Counted from the first letter of the stretch, positions 1 to 11,770 are shown. The stretch is DNA of 64,000 nt from Holothuria scabra (GCA_037179385.1 CM074179.1:29394046-29458045); one strand, 5' to 3'. Notes: generated by a model not told the origin, from the sequence alone. Translations and numbers: made by a program.

Positions 1-9
1 TGCCACCCT

Positions 10-853
10 CACTCTAAAAAATATTGGGCAAATTTTTGCCCAACTTTTCAAAAACACTGGGTATGTATGTGTCCTCCCAAAAATTGGTCAAACTGTTGGG
101 AAAATGGTGTTGGGCAATGCAACTACCCAGTAGTTGGGCACTACTGAATGACCAACTTTTAACCAACACTGGGTATATATTTGTCGTCTCAACTATTGGG
201 CAAACTGTTGGGCAAATGCTGCTGGGCAACTTGCAACTACCCAGTATGTTGGGTGCTTGTTTGGATTTCAGTATAACCTGATATATAATTATATGATTTG
301 GATAAGACGGAGATTTAACAAAGTACCGTAACACATACACCGTTTGTCCTCCAAGGGTGGTTGGGGGCACCAGCGACGATGCACTTGGTAAGTAAACAGT
401 GAAGTGTGTAGTTTAAAGTACCAAACTCAATCGTGAACTTTGTATTTCCTCTCCCATTGAATACGTAGCAATGGAAACTTTTTTTCTATGCGACCATTGC
501 CCTTTAAGTAATTTCGTCCAGATTTTTACTGCTATTCTATCGATAGCTTTTAATTTACCAAATACAACCTTATTCAACCATGAGATCTTATAATGAACCA
601 CTTATATAACAATTACTATCTGTAAAACTTAACTGATCTTTAACTTATCATCTGATTGGTCAATTAAATTCTACCCATCTGTTGGGTAATTTAAAACTTA
701 CCCAACATCTCTTACCAACACCTGGATTTTACCCAACTTTAATTTGCCCAACAATATGGGTACAGTTGTTTACCCATTTGTTGGGCAATAATTTGCCCAT
801 GTTTGGCATTTTGTATTTTGCCCAACGTTTTTTACCCAACAGTTTTTAGAGTG
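10..853. mobile_element. Inverted-repeat element with TTGGGCAA word array
   Basis: The element begins CACTCTAAAAA (10-20) and ends TTTTTAGAGTG (843-853), a perfect 11-bp inverted repeat. Just inside each end lie TTGGGCAA/TTGCCCAA words. The same word (TTGGGCAA, TTGGGTAA and their complements) recurs many times in the first 280 bp and last 200 bp, while the middle (about 290-650) is ordinary sequence. No transposase is visible, so it would be non-autonomous. No convincing target-site duplication is seen (flanks CCT and TAG), so the superfamily is undetermined. Confidence 0.7.
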
Positions 854-1468
854 TAGGCCATAGCACGACGTTGAACCCCCTTTAGAGGTCGAATTCTTTT
901 TTCATCAGGAAAGTCAAGACTCGTTGTTATGTGAATTCTTTCTGGTATACTGATGTTTTTATTTATTGTTTCTTTACCTCCTGGGAACTCGAGTTATGTT
1001 AAAACTAGTGTATTCTTTACGTCATCCAATCTTTTAATGCTTACCAGAGTCTGTGCCTGTGATTGTTTGCTTATTACATTCGTTGGCTAAGATGGCAACC
1101 TCCGTAAGCTTTGCATGTTACAATGGTCATGGTCATGGATGGTCATGGTTAGCCTTTGTGTTTTTGTCCGGCCGGTTTGAGTTGTCTTTTTGTTGCAACG
1201 TGCCTGTTTCGATGTACGCCTAAAAAAGCTTTGCATGTTACAATGCGAGAGGCATCATACAACCTTAGAAGCGTCTCCAGTTATTTGCGTTTCTGCACCG
1301 CAAACGTTTTAATAAATGCCTCCTTCAAGACAGCCAAAATCTTACTTTGTTAGAGATGTTGAGATAGTCTGATACGCTTTACACAAAGGTAGTGCACTAC
1401 GTGATTACGGAGGTGGAGCTCTTCCAGCCTTTTGACAAAGATCACGTGCAGTATCTGTTCTTTTCATC
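854..1468. other. No gene recognised
   Basis: No convincing exon is visible. A short tandem of GGTCATGG lies near 1123-1148, and a 19-base string (AAGCTTTGCATGTTACAAT) occurs at 1107 and again at 1225. Confidence 0.5.
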
Positions 1469-1640
1469 CAGTCTAGAATGGAGCCAAACATGACAGACCA
1501 ATGATGAAAATGGTGTGAGGGCCGTGAGGGTGGTCACGTATTGTCGTCTGGTGGACGTAATAACTTCTTCCGGAAGCATTTAAAGTTATGCTTTCGCCGA
1601 ATAGCACTTTGCCAGAGGATCGGGTGGACTTAAAAAATGC
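1469..1640. repeat. Dispersed repeat, copy 1 (partner at 56943)
   Basis: This stretch matches 56943-57115 in the same orientation. Shared landmarks are CAGTCTA, GAGGGCC(G/A)TGAGG, GTGGACGTAA, GCACTTTGCCAGAG and GGACTT near the end. The partner lies just upstream of LRR exon 4. No open frame is shared, so it is probably a decayed transposon fragment. Confidence 0.6.
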
Positions 1641-1668
1641 TATATCTGTCTAGTGCTAATCTCAGGGA

Positions 1669-2694
<1,026 letters not shown>

Positions 2695-3100
2695 AACATG
2701 GCCTTGAAAGTGTGGGTAATTACTACAACGGACTATACGGCCAATGTAAATTTAAGTACTGGTTTGACTCTATGAGTAAATAGAATCACTACGAAAATTG
2801 TGATAGTTTGCCAAGGATTTGTACAAAAGTTATAATAGTAATGAACCATTTTTGATGAAAGAAATAATGTATGTTTGATATGCAAGTAAAAAAACAAACA
2901 TCGATGAGACTGCAAGTGCGCGGAGCGCGCGAAAAGTTTGGAGATTTCCAATGTATAAACGTGAATTATTTATTGGAAGATCGATCGTAATCGGTAGACC
3001 ACATCTTTCATAACCTATATGTATAGTAATTTTAGCAGTACCTAACATTTCAGTTTCAGGTCACAAAAAGTGGTGAAAGGGGGACTTTTACCTTAATACG
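2695..3100. repeat. Dispersed repeat (partner 17677-18690)
   Basis: Aligns by eye to 17677-17844 (shared GTGTGGGTA, ACGGCCAATGT, AAGGATTTG) and then to 18450-18690 (shared ATGTTTGATA, ATGAG(A/G)CTGCAAG, TTTCAGGT). The partner has about 600 bp extra in the middle. It probably derives from a transposable element; no coding potential was recognised. Confidence 0.65.
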
Positions 3101-3235
3101 TACGTATATATATATAGAAACTGAAGAAATTGTTGGAAGCGGAAAGAGTCGCATAAATTTTTGGAAATATTCGTCTAACATTGGCAACCTTTGCCCTAGT
3201 AAGAAAGACGCAAAGACGCAACGTCACATCTACAC

Positions 3236-3237
<2 letters not shown>

Positions 3238-3278
<41 letters not shown>
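3238..3278. repeat. (TA)n microsatellite at the 5' break of a retroelement
   Basis: Short TA tract directly upstream of the truncated Penelope-like coding region. Confidence 0.9.
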
Positions 3279-3280
<2 letters not shown>

Positions 3281-3954
3281 TTGAAAAACCGAAAGCCACT
3301 AACTCTCGTATTCCTTTAGTTGTGGATTATTCCAGTCGTACTGACAAGTTACTCAAAGTGCTACGTCAAGACTTTGAAATTCTCAAATCGGACAGTTCTA
3401 TTCACGATCTGCTCAAAGACCCCCCGCTCATGTCCCGTAGGCAACCTCCCAACCTTAAATCCATAATTACCTCTTCTAGGCTTCCCAGTAGGTCCGACAC
3501 TAGCAACCGGAAATGCGGAAAGCCTAGATGTCAAGTATGTAGTTTTTTGACCACTGACCCCTGTTTCACCCATCCCGGTACCAATGCCCGCATCCGCCCC
3601 GGTCCTTTCAATTGTGACACCCCCAACGTCGTGTATTTGATTTTTTGTAATAAGTGTGTGTATGGTAATTACATTGGTCAAACAGGTTCAAAGTTCAGGT
3701 TCAGATTCAACAACCACAAAAAGACAGTTAAAGATAAGGCCATCAGTTATCCAGTAGCCAAGCATTTCAATCAATGTAATCACAACCTCTCCAATCTCAA
3801 GTTTGTCCTGTTAGGCTCTAATTACCCCACTCTCAACAATAGACTAAGGTCCGAGAGTAAGTGGATTATGAAGCTTAAAACTCATATCAATGGTTTAAAC
3901 TTGGATTTGGGTGTTTTAAGTGATTTTCCGTTTGCCACTCGTGGTGAAGCGTGA
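3279..3954 (+). mobile_element. Penelope-like element remnant: GIY-YIG endonuclease end
   Basis: An open frame of about 225 codons reads through this stretch and stops at 3952-3954. Counting from the start of the longer open frame at 3181, residues 111-120 show a cysteine cluster (CGKPRCQVC). VVYLIFC follows at about 151 and YIGQTG at 164-169, with downstream R and H residues. RSE near 223-225 supplies a candidate catalytic glutamate. This is the GIY-YIG nuclease fold as found at the C-terminus of Penelope-like reverse-transcriptase elements, preceded by their usual cysteine motif. In the intact family this domain nicks target DNA for retrotransposition. The reverse transcriptase is absent: the element is broken at the TA tract (3238-3278), and the residues before it in the frame come from that tract and unrelated sequence. 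No frameshift interrupts the nuclease part. It is a 5'-truncated copy, not a host gene. Confidence 0.85.
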
Positions 3955-4145
3955 CTATGAGCTTTTGCAATAAGTATACCATTGAGTACAGTGTACTAGG
4001 TCTCCATTATATTATTTTCACTTCACTGTTGGTGCTGAAGAAAGGCACAGGCGTGCCTGAAATATACACTGTTTTCTCTGTATTGGAAATTTGTGCTCTT
4101 ATGATGTCATCTTTGTGTAACTCACTATTTTTCATCGCTTTTATA

Positions 4146-4146
<1 letters not shown>

Positions 4147-4240
<94 letters not shown>
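4147..4240. repeat. (TA)n microsatellite with CATA interruptions
   Basis: TA array with single C interruptions near 4193 and 4220. It lies about 190 bp downstream of the retroelement stop codon and may be grown from its 3' tail. Confidence 0.95.
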
Positions 4241-4306
4241 TATATTGACTTATATTATTATGACTTGGCACCAGTTACGTTTTGGACCAAAGCAATTTCT
4301 TGCAAT

Positions 4307-4353
<47 letters not shown>
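4307..4353. repeat. (TA)n microsatellite
   Basis: TA array directly left of a tRNA-derived SINE fragment. Confidence 0.95.
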
Positions 4354-4355
<2 letters not shown>

Positions 4356-4357
<2 letters not shown>

Positions 4358-4437
4358 CAAATTGGTAGAGCTGGAAAATCTGGCTGAGGTGAAAAAACGA
4401 TGTTGACTCCACCGGGATTCGAACTCAGGACCTCCCG

Positions 4438-4438
<1 letters not shown>
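4356..4438 (-). mobile_element. tRNA-derived SINE fragment
   Basis: On the minus strand the sequence holds GAGTTCGAATCCCGG, a good Pol III B box (GGTTCGANTCC type), preceded by GCGGGAGGTCCT and followed by a body running to the TA tract at 4353. The A-box half is missing because the TA array at 4440 begins there. With no complete cloverleaf it is a SINE remnant rather than a tRNA gene. Confidence 0.6.
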
Positions 4439-4439
<1 letters not shown>

Positions 4440-4512
<73 letters not shown>

Positions 4513-4516
4513 TATA
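4440..4516. repeat. (TA)n microsatellite
   Basis: TA array with one CATA interruption near 4507. It replaces the 5' (A-box) end of the SINE fragment on its left. Confidence 0.95.
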
Positions 4517-4533
4517 TAAAGATATAAATTTCA

Positions 4534-4892
4534 CTAATTCGGCACTTAGGGGAAAGTTGTTGTTGAAAAGTCGACCTTAAGGGGAAAATTTTTTTTTTGG
4601 GGGGGGGGGGCAAAATATAAGTTTCGCCGTAACATTTCTACACACTTTTTCTGTAGGAATACGTAAACGGACAAGGACACTCTCCTAGATTTACAAAGAA
4701 GATGCAATTACTTCAAAGTTGTCAAATTTACGGACACCTAGCTGTTAACACGAACGGATGGTTGGCCATTGAAATAACGTTGTTTATATTTTTTGGACGT
4801 TAGGGCGAACACTTTTTCTTATGTATTTCATTGTTATTTTTTCGCCCTAAGTACGCGCAGATATAACAATTTCCCCCTAAGGTGGGAATTAG
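4534..4892. mobile_element. Inverted-repeat element, CTTAGGGGGAAA word
   Basis: The left end reads CTAATTCGGCACTTAGGGG and the reverse complement of the right end reads CTAATTCCCACCTTAGGGG, giving roughly 28 bp of imperfect inverted ends. The interior holds further versions of the word (TTAAGGGGAAAA near 4577, TTAGGGCGAA near 4800 and its complement TTCGCCCTAA near 4841). There is no coding capacity. TA arrays flank both sides, so target duplications cannot be judged. Confidence 0.55.
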
Positions 4893-4898
4893 CGTTAT

Positions 4899-5008
<110 letters not shown>

Positions 5009-5047
5009 ACATATATTTATATATATTTTTGTATATATATAAGTCAG

Positions 5048-5147
5048 TACACTCTAAAAAAGTTGGTTACAAAAAACCCACCAACACTGGTCACGTATGT
5101 CAGATACCAGAAATTGGTTAAAGTTTACTCAATAATTGTTGATTAAA
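5048..5147. mobile_element. Fragment of the TTGGGCAA word-array family
   Basis: Starts TACACTCTAAAAAA and continues with AACACTGG, GTATGT and AAATTGGTTAAA, which match the same order of words at 44-96 of the first element. The other end is missing. It abuts the point where the secreted-protein pseudogene (5150-5481) is cut off. Confidence 0.6.
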
Positions 5148-5149
5148 GG

Positions 5150-5481
5150 GTCTACTCCGGTGGTGTTTTTTTCGTAGGTAAACCTATCGGCGGCTATCTG
5201 AGCAGACAGACCTACGTTAGCATCAATATGATGGCCGGCTTCTGATGTAAATAGCTTCATTTGAACGGTTATGTTCTGTGAATCGCTTGCAGTCGTGGAC
5301 AAATAGGGGATGGAGATGCCCAAACCTGTAATAAAAGGTGACTCTGCCTTCTCTTCATCATCGGTCATAACATTTTCAAACGCCACCGATTCACCAGTGC
5401 CGAAACCAATCATGACAACATGCTCGTCGATATTAATAAGGTCTTGCAAGACTGGATTGGATGGAAGGACCAATTTAATGT
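5150..5481 (-). pseudogene. Truncated copy of unknown secreted-protein gene, exon 2
   Basis: This is the 5' part of the terminal exon of the secreted-protein family. On the minus strand an acceptor (TTCAAACGCAG) precedes ACATTAAATTGG, and the frame is open for about 110 codons. Compared with the exon at 36414-37160, about nine residues differ over that span. At 5150 homology stops abruptly and is replaced by a transposon fragment, so the cysteine-rich C-terminal half is lost. No signal-peptide exon was found between 5482 and 13000, where the other copies' spacing would predict it. In this copy the T-run at 5166-5172 is seven long and keeps the reading frame; the same run in the third copy is eight. 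Judged non-functional. Confidence 0.8.
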
Positions 5482-6024
5482 CTGCGTTTGAAAGTTAAAA
5501 CAAAAGAGAGAAAATTTTATTCACCAAGACCATTTATACATTGGCTAGATAATGCTCTAATTAAACTTCTGGTTGCAGAGATTACAAGACCTAAGATCAG
5601 TTATACGTAACAGTGGCACACATTTTCTTTTGCAAGACGTTAGAGTAAACTTTGTATCTTCTTAGTTTGAGTTGTTTTAGCAAGTTACCGTTTGGTCAAG
5701 CATATTTTCCAATCAAAATACGACAAAAGAGAAGCCAAGATGGCAGAAAGTTTGGTCGAGTTTACCCGGGTCAATTGGTGGTATTTACAAACCAAGTCAA
5801 GTGGTTTTTGTCGGAACCTTCTGCACTTATTAACTTGCACCGAACACAAAAATACTAAACAATCCACAAACATTTCATTTATTGCAACTTTTCAGAGCTT
5901 AAAGGAGATCAAAACCAATTTTATCATTATTTCCTTAAAATTTGAAAAGAATATTATTTAGTAGTGAAAGACTTAAATGTAAGAAATAAAATCAACTTCG
6001 ATACAGTTAGTAAACTAGATCGAG

Positions 6025-6125
6025 GTTTAATGCCCAGTTTCCAACGAATTGGTTCAAGTCGAGCCGACCACGGTCTTTTTTCCAGTTGTGGGTCACTGGC
6101 TTGATTTCCCTACTCCATAATTGTT
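6025..6125 (-). mobile_element. SINE body fragment
   Basis: Matches the body of the SINE at 23463-23700 in reverse complement (TTGGTTCAAGTCGAGCC, CCACGGTC, CCAGTTGTGG, TTTCCCTACTCCAT). The tRNA-like head is absent. The same fragment is duplicated at 38063-38165, so it was inserted before the segmental duplication. Confidence 0.65.
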
Positions 6126-7699
6126 GTAGCAAAATATTTGACAGAAACCCCGAATTTTCAGTGTATAAGGAACGTGTTTACCCTTCACAAACTTTTGTTG
6201 TTTTTTCGTTGCCCACAAGGATGGCACCACCGGGGAGGGGGAAGGTAATGGCGGCCGGGACCTTTCCCCGTTGGGGAAGGTTGCCCCTCTCCTCGGGGAA
6301 GATCCAATTCCGTCGGAAGCCTTCATGCATGCGATAACACATGTGAGCCCCCAAAATCTTCGTCCTCCTCTATGATCGTCTTGAATTTGAGAGAAGACCA
6401 TATTCTTTAAAAAGAACCTAAAAGTTCACAATTTTTTTCAAAAATCCAATCTTTTTCAATATTAGCTCCGGGTTTTCGAACATTCTAAAAAAGGTAAAGA
6501 AGGGCCTTTCCATTTTCCCCCTGCTACAAAACATGATATCTCAACCAACTTCAGTCATGGTTTTGAGCAGATCGAGCTTAGATACCGATGACTCCAATTT
6601 CCTAATTCTCCTCTGGAAATAAACCGTTTTTCAAAACTTTCTGCCATTAAATTCTGTCAGTATACTTAGACGTATCAGACGGGGAGAAGGGGCAGGGGGC
6701 AGACCAAATTTGGGCAAAATTTCAAATTTGGACAGGAATCTTGGAAATAACGGGAAGCCGTTTGAGTTGTTAAAAAATCATATGGTTTTAAATACATAAA
6801 TAACTCCTAAGCGTGCCCGAAATGTAAAAAGATATGCTCGAAAAAGGAGAAAACATCTTATTCAAGGTAAAATGTTTAAGAAAAATCAACGGGAAGATTA
6901 CAAAAGACTGTAATGGCATCTGAATTCTTTTCGAACCTTTGCCTAAAGCCCCATCTCAGCCCCTACACACACATGTATATAAACAAGCACAAAAACGTTA
7001 TTCACCGTAGAATTTTCACACAAAAAAAAATGACAACAAACATTTGCAACACATTTTGTAGTCTTTCCAAGTCTTTGCCGGAAATGATAATGCAGGCTTT
7101 TATTCGGGCGAAGGTTGAAAAGGGGTTCTGGGACTTTACCAACGGAGGTTGTTCAAGTACATGCAGCGCCTAATGGTTTGCCATTTCCTCGGTTTGGTCC
7201 CAACAACCGAATTCTAGCAAAGGTAATGGAAGAGGGCCAGGCTGTTTTCAATTACATAAATGATTACCAGTAGTGTGAGAATGCAATAAGTCTGAGAGAA
7301 AATTCATTTAAACTCACCTTGTAAAGTGACATTTTTTAAAGACCTTGGAAGTGAAATCATTTATAATGCGGAGCTGGGGCAGTTACATCGAAAACGTCAT
7401 CAATTTCGTTGACGTTGCAAACGATTACAAGAGGCGCAACAGAGTAAAAAAAATTGCGTTTTTTCAGTTCGTATAGTTTTCCCTCGAAAAGATACAAGAC
7501 AATTTCATCTAAGGGTAGTGAACCTTTCTGGTAATTTTTTGATCACCTAGCAAGTTGTGGTGTTCTTTTTTTCTATTGTAGTGGAACTTATATTGCAAAG
7601 GAAAGCAAATAACGAATGTTTCATTTCTAGTTACACGTCTGGGAACTTGTGATTTTGCCCAACATTTGATTAAGCTATTACCCAACATAGGCGAAGATG

Positions 7700-8576
7700 T
7701 CTTTTATTGGGGGGGGGCACAAGTTTTCGGCACCCGACATAATGGTGACGCCGTAAAGCGTCCGGCTTTGCACCAAGCACAAACCCCCATCGGCGTGGGG
7801 TTCAGGGGACGCTTAAGGGCCCCTGGTGAGGTTCAGGGGGTAGTCCTGGTAGGGGTCCATGGGGGGCTGGATACTTTTGTAGGGGTGGCTGGAGTTTACT
7901 ATCTAAGCATAGCGCCACCATCAGTGGGCGCGGAGCGTACAAAGAAAATTTAGGATTTTAAAACCTCCCAGATGGCTGGAAATGGCATTTGCCAGGTTCG
8001 TTTGTCTCTAATTCTGATGAGAAAAATTTGTGATTTTTCTAGGATTAAAACACCCTTTTGAGATACTGATTAGCTCAGTTAATTAATCTACTGGATTATG
8101 TATCCTAGGATCCGAAATCCGGAATCCTGCTGAATGTTGCAAGCAGCTGTTCCAGTGTACGCCTGAGTAAGGTATTTCCAGAGGCGTACGGGAGCATCTC
8201 AGTTTGGGGGTCGAAGATTTTTGCCCAAAAAATGTTTTTCTGCCCGTAAGACCAGAAGACAGTCAAAGCGGAGCGCCACCACTGGTTGAAAATTTGAAAA
8301 TTCGTACCTCTCAGACAGTCAAAAATGACATTTCCCATACTTGTAAAGGAGATCCAAGCAGTCGCTTTTTTAAGTTTCAATTGCAGAAAAACGTAAGTTC
8401 GTTCCAAACTAAAATTCCGCCAGAAAGACTAAGCGGAGCGCCACCATTAGTTGGCGCGAAGCGTACAAAACATTTTTAAATATTAGACCCTCAGACACTT
8501 GAAAATGGCATTTCCCGGGCTTATATGTGGATCTAAGCAGTCGCTATTTTGAGTTTCTTTTTGTAAAAAAATGATC
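7700..8576. repeat. GC-rich block plus hairpin repeat units
   Basis: 7720-7860 resembles 10745-10890 (shared CGACATAATGGTGA, CCCAT(C/T)GGCGTGGGGT). Then come copies of a roughly 150-200-bp unit whose landmark is GGAGCGCCACCA..TTGGCGCGAAGCGTAC, a GCGCCA/TGGCGC hairpin. It is followed by TCAGA(C/T)(A/G)G..GGCATTTCCC, ATCTAAGCAGTCGCT and TTGAGTTT. Landmarks lie at 7908, 8268 and 8432 here. No gene. Confidence 0.6.
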
Positions 8577-8580
8577 ACTT

Positions 8581-8872
8581 CGTCCGCTTTCTGGCGTACT
8601 GACGAATCGCAAAATCAAGAATTTCATGAATTTGTGGATCTTGTATTTCACATAGTGACGAATGTTGTCTTATTTGGAGAATTTACGCCGTATTCATCGT
8701 TTTTATGTTTGGAATTGTAGAAAATAATGTATTTTACAAAGTCTTTGCAATTTAAAGGCTGAGGTGAACAGATTACGGCAAAAACTGCATTCGTCACTAC
8801 GCCAAAATTGCTAAATTTTCACATTCGTCACTATGCCAATTTGCGATTCGTCAGTACGCCAGAAAGTGGACG
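8581..8872. mobile_element. Inverted-repeat transposon with ACTT target duplication
   Basis: The ends are inverted repeats of about 33 bp that share CTTTCTGGCGTACTGACG. The interior carries ATTCGTCACTACGCC-type words in both orientations. ACTT occurs at 8577-8580 and again at 8873-8876. The flanks join into the surrounding repeat unit exactly where another copy reads TCACTTGAAACT (9049-9060), giving an empty-site comparison. At 292 bp it has no coding capacity. Confidence 0.8.
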
Positions 8873-8876
8873 ACTT

Positions 8877-9240
8877 GAAACTTAAATTCTGCTATGAAGC
8901 GGTCTAAGTGGATCACCACTGTGTTGGGGCTAAAGTTAAAGGAAATTTTGAAAAATATGACCACTTCAGGTAGTCAAAAATGTCATTTCCTATGCTTATA
9001 GGGGTCTTAGAAGTGGCTAATTCGAGGTTCTGTTTGCACAAAAGATGTTCACTTGAAACTAAAATGTTGCTAGGAAGACTATCTGCGCGGAGCTTCACCA
9101 CTGGTTGGCGCGAAGCTAACAGAAAATTTTGAAAAAGCGGACCCCAGAGACAGTCGAAATGACATTTCCCAGGCTTATAGGGGGATCTAAGCAGTCGCTA
9201 TTTGATCAGAAAATTACCAGATAAAATGTAGCACTACCAA
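8877..9240. repeat. Hairpin repeat units, continued
   Basis: Continues the unit interrupted by the transposon, with a further landmark at 9086 (GGAGCTTCACCACTGGTTGG). The unit's downstream part then follows to about 9240. Confidence 0.55.
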
Positions 9241-10464
9241 TCGATGAAATGGTCCCGCATATTTTCGGGGAAAACTACAAACCGGAATTGAAAACATGCT
9301 AATGAATTTTACTCGATTGCGACTATTGGCTAAATTCGATATATAGTAAAAAAAATTGTGTGTTCGAACTTCCTTTATGATTTTACTTTTGAAAAAATTA
9401 GGCCAATGGGGATCTTAGCAGTCTCTTTTTTGATCAGGAGAATCAGATAAAATGTACCACTACCATTGGATGAAATGAAGTAGATGATTTTTCTTCTATC
9501 AGTAACACTTATTGACAGAATTGTTTTGTTACAAAGGTGTATTGAAATGAATTTTCAAGCAGACTTACGGGAAGACATTCTCACCCTGCATCATTAAAGT
9601 TTCGAAAAACAAATCACCCGATTCTCATAACCATTCCCCGTATTTGGCTCTAGAGCAGGATAGATGGCAAACTTTTGGGCACCTGAACACCCTCCTGTCT
9701 ATCCATTGAATTAATTTGGCAATTGAAAACGTCCCAGCATTTTTTTTAACCTTTGCCCGAATATTTGACCATTTCGGGAAAATTTTTGTAAGACAACAGT
9801 GTGAAGTTAGGATGATGAAAACTTTTTTTCCCATTCTACCCAAATGTGTCGCAGATCTTTTTTATTTTCCATGAAAATTGTACTTAAAATATAGCGTCTT
9901 CTGTTCTTCGGCAAAGATGTTACAATAATCGGCCATTTCGGGTATTGTGTTACACAAGATTTAAAAACAGTCTCAAGAATAATTGTTTCTTTTAAGCCAC
10001 AGGCTTCCCAAAGGTGTCGCCATTTTTTATCTCTTAATCTTTCGTTACTATGTTACCCTTACTATGATACTTTTCCATTTTCGGGCAAATGCTTGAAAGA
10101 ATTTGGATATTCGACAATTTCGAGCATTGTGTTGTGATTATCTTAGAAGTAACGTATACAGTTTTTTGAGGTGATAGACCCAAATATTCTACCCACCACA
10201 CCAAGTATGATTCTGGAACGGTTTTGTGCATCCCAGGAATTGAAAAAAAATCCCTACATGAGGTAGAAACATGCTATATGCTAGGAGCACACTTTAATCC
10301 ACACCAAGGTAGCCAATTTTAGCCACTCCAAATCTGTTAAAAAATTATCCATCCTGAACCTCGACGAGTTAAAAGTCAAGAGATTCCAAAAATATGAAGC
10401 TTGTCACAGTCTACCTGAATTTATTCCAAAATTCAGAGCGGTGCACAATTGCAGAATCCCCTGC
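9241..10464. other. No gene; decayed repeat
   Basis: 9220-9340 resembles 11727-11840 and 47085-47220 (GATCAGAAAATTA, CGGAATTGAAAA). The remainder to 10464 shows no exon, RNA gene or clear repeat. Confidence 0.4.
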
Positions 10465-10745
10465 AACTGTTTGAAGGGCGAAAATAAACTCTCCTAAAGG
10501 CTGTCGTTAATGTGGGGGTCCAGGGGGCGAACCACCGCTGAAGGTTTGCAACTTTTGCACTCTGGAAAGTGATATTTGAACCAAAGAATAGCCGAAATGT
10601 AATAAAAGCAACTTAAATTTGTTTAATTACTTTTGAATTTATTTTGCAATATTCAGTTATTGGGGGGGAATGCCCCCCAAAAAATCATAAAAAAAATATT
10701 GGGGGAAGGCTCCCCTGGCCCCCCGCTTCCGGCGCTTATGCGCAT
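10465..10745. repeat. About 290-bp direct repeat, left copy
   Basis: Matches 12655-12952 in the same orientation. Shared landmarks are ACTGTTTGAAGG/ACTATTTGAAGG, GGCGAA(C/G), GAATAGCCGAAATGTAA, TTGTTTAATTACTTTTGAA, a CCCCCCAA block, ATTGGGGGAAG and CGCTTCC. The pair encloses about 1.9 kb and could be the ends of one element or two insertions of a short one. Confidence 0.65.
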
Positions 10746-11100
10746 GGGCGGCGGAAAATGTTTTTCATTGGGTTTCGGCAGACGACATAATGGTGAAACC
10801 GTAAGGCATACGGTTTCGCGCGAAGCGCAAAACCCCATTGGCGTGGGGTCCAGGGGCCCTTTAAGGGCCCCGGTGGGGTCCAGGAGAAATCCAGGTGTGG
10901 ATCCAGACGTTTCTCAAAGGGGTACTGAACTAAGAGAAAGAGGGCAATGGGAGACGTGCCAGTGGCGCACGCAGGATTTCTCTGAATGGGAGGCATGCAG
11001 TGTGCTCAGTGATCGCCGGCGTGGGGGAGTGGTTTAAGTGGAGGGCTTGTCCCCCTCCCCTTTGAACACTTTTGGCGTTTTCAAGGAGCCTAGATGCAAA
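10746..11100. repeat. GC-rich block and GTGGCGCACGCAGG repeat
   Basis: 10746-10890 is the relative of 7720-7860. From 10960, GTGGCGCACGCAGGATTTCT resembles 14912 onward (GTGGCGTACGCAGGATTTCT) and continues in parallel through CCCCCTCCCCTTTGAA/CCCCTTCCCATTCGAA. The open frames here are GC-rich repeat artefacts. Confidence 0.5.
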
Positions 11101-11334
11101 ATGGTGCAATATTTTCGACTTTGACGGTGGTTCATGAGGATAAAACTGACACTTTTGTGTCTTTACATGCAGTTTCATTCCATTTACGCTACATTTTGAA
11201 GTTAACTTGTCATTACATTTGCTGACTTTTAGGAGTCAAAATAAAAGAGCATCGATCGGTAAAGGCGAAAGGAGCGTTTTTGAGATTGAGGTTTTTTCTT
11301 GGCCACAAAACGTTATTCTGCCATAAAGATTATC

Positions 11335-11770
11335 TAAGCGGAGCGTCACCATTGGTTGGCACGGAGTGTGGAGAAGATTTTGGAATATCAGACCCTCAGA
11401 TGGCCGGAAATAGCATTTCCCAGACTCATACGAAGAATCTAAGCAGTCGCTATCTTTGCCTTATAAAATGCTCACTTAAAAATAAGTTCGCGAACTGCAA
11501 AATGATTAGAAAGTTATTACAAACATACTTGTAATGTAATTTTGCCCGAAAGACTATCTTAGCGGAGCGCCACCATTTGTTGGTGCGGAACGTAAAAAAA
11601 AATTTGAAAATGATCGCGAAGATGGCCAAAAATTGCTTTTTCATGCTTGTAAAGAGTATCTAAACATGCAGTCTATAAGTTTAACTTTTGTTTGCAAAAA
11701 GAAAAAAAAAACAGGAACATGCTAAGTGATCAGAAAATTACTACCACTATTATATTAACTGGTCTTGATT
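11335..11770. repeat. Hairpin repeat units, further copies
   Basis: Two more copies of the unit, with landmarks at 11338 (GAGCGTCACCATTGGTTGGC) and 11562 (GAGCGCCACCATTTGTTGG). The same GGCATTTCCC/AGCATTTCCC and ATCTAAGCAGTCGCTAT phrases follow. Confidence 0.55.

Larger units (their letters stand above)
5150..7685. repeat. Segmental duplication, copy A (partner 36828-39707)
   Basis: Direct-orientation duplicate of 36828-39707, alignable by eye almost throughout: exon fragment, intron, SINE body (6025-6125), a GC-rich patch near 6230-6310, and on to GATTTTGCCCAACATTTG near 7651. Copy A lacks about 45 bp near 5660 and about 335 bp present at 37511-37845 in copy B. Beyond 7685 and before 5150 the two loci share nothing. 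Confidence 0.85.

Noticed and set aside
10..853. CACTA-type transposon, because the ends start CACTC
   Set aside because: No 3-bp target duplication is present (CCT versus TAG) and no transposase is encoded. The related element at 30438 also lacks one.
7121..7273. Duplicated open frame (LPTEVVQVHAAPNGLP...) also present at 39100-39300
   Set aside because: It reads like a coding exon and stays open in both duplicates, but flanking splice sites are not conserved, and of the six substitutions counted about half change residues. It may be transposon-derived; kept as a note only.
10633..11037. 134-codon plus-strand frame
   Set aside because: It crosses two different dispersed GC-rich repeats and its residues are what those repeats encode in any frame.
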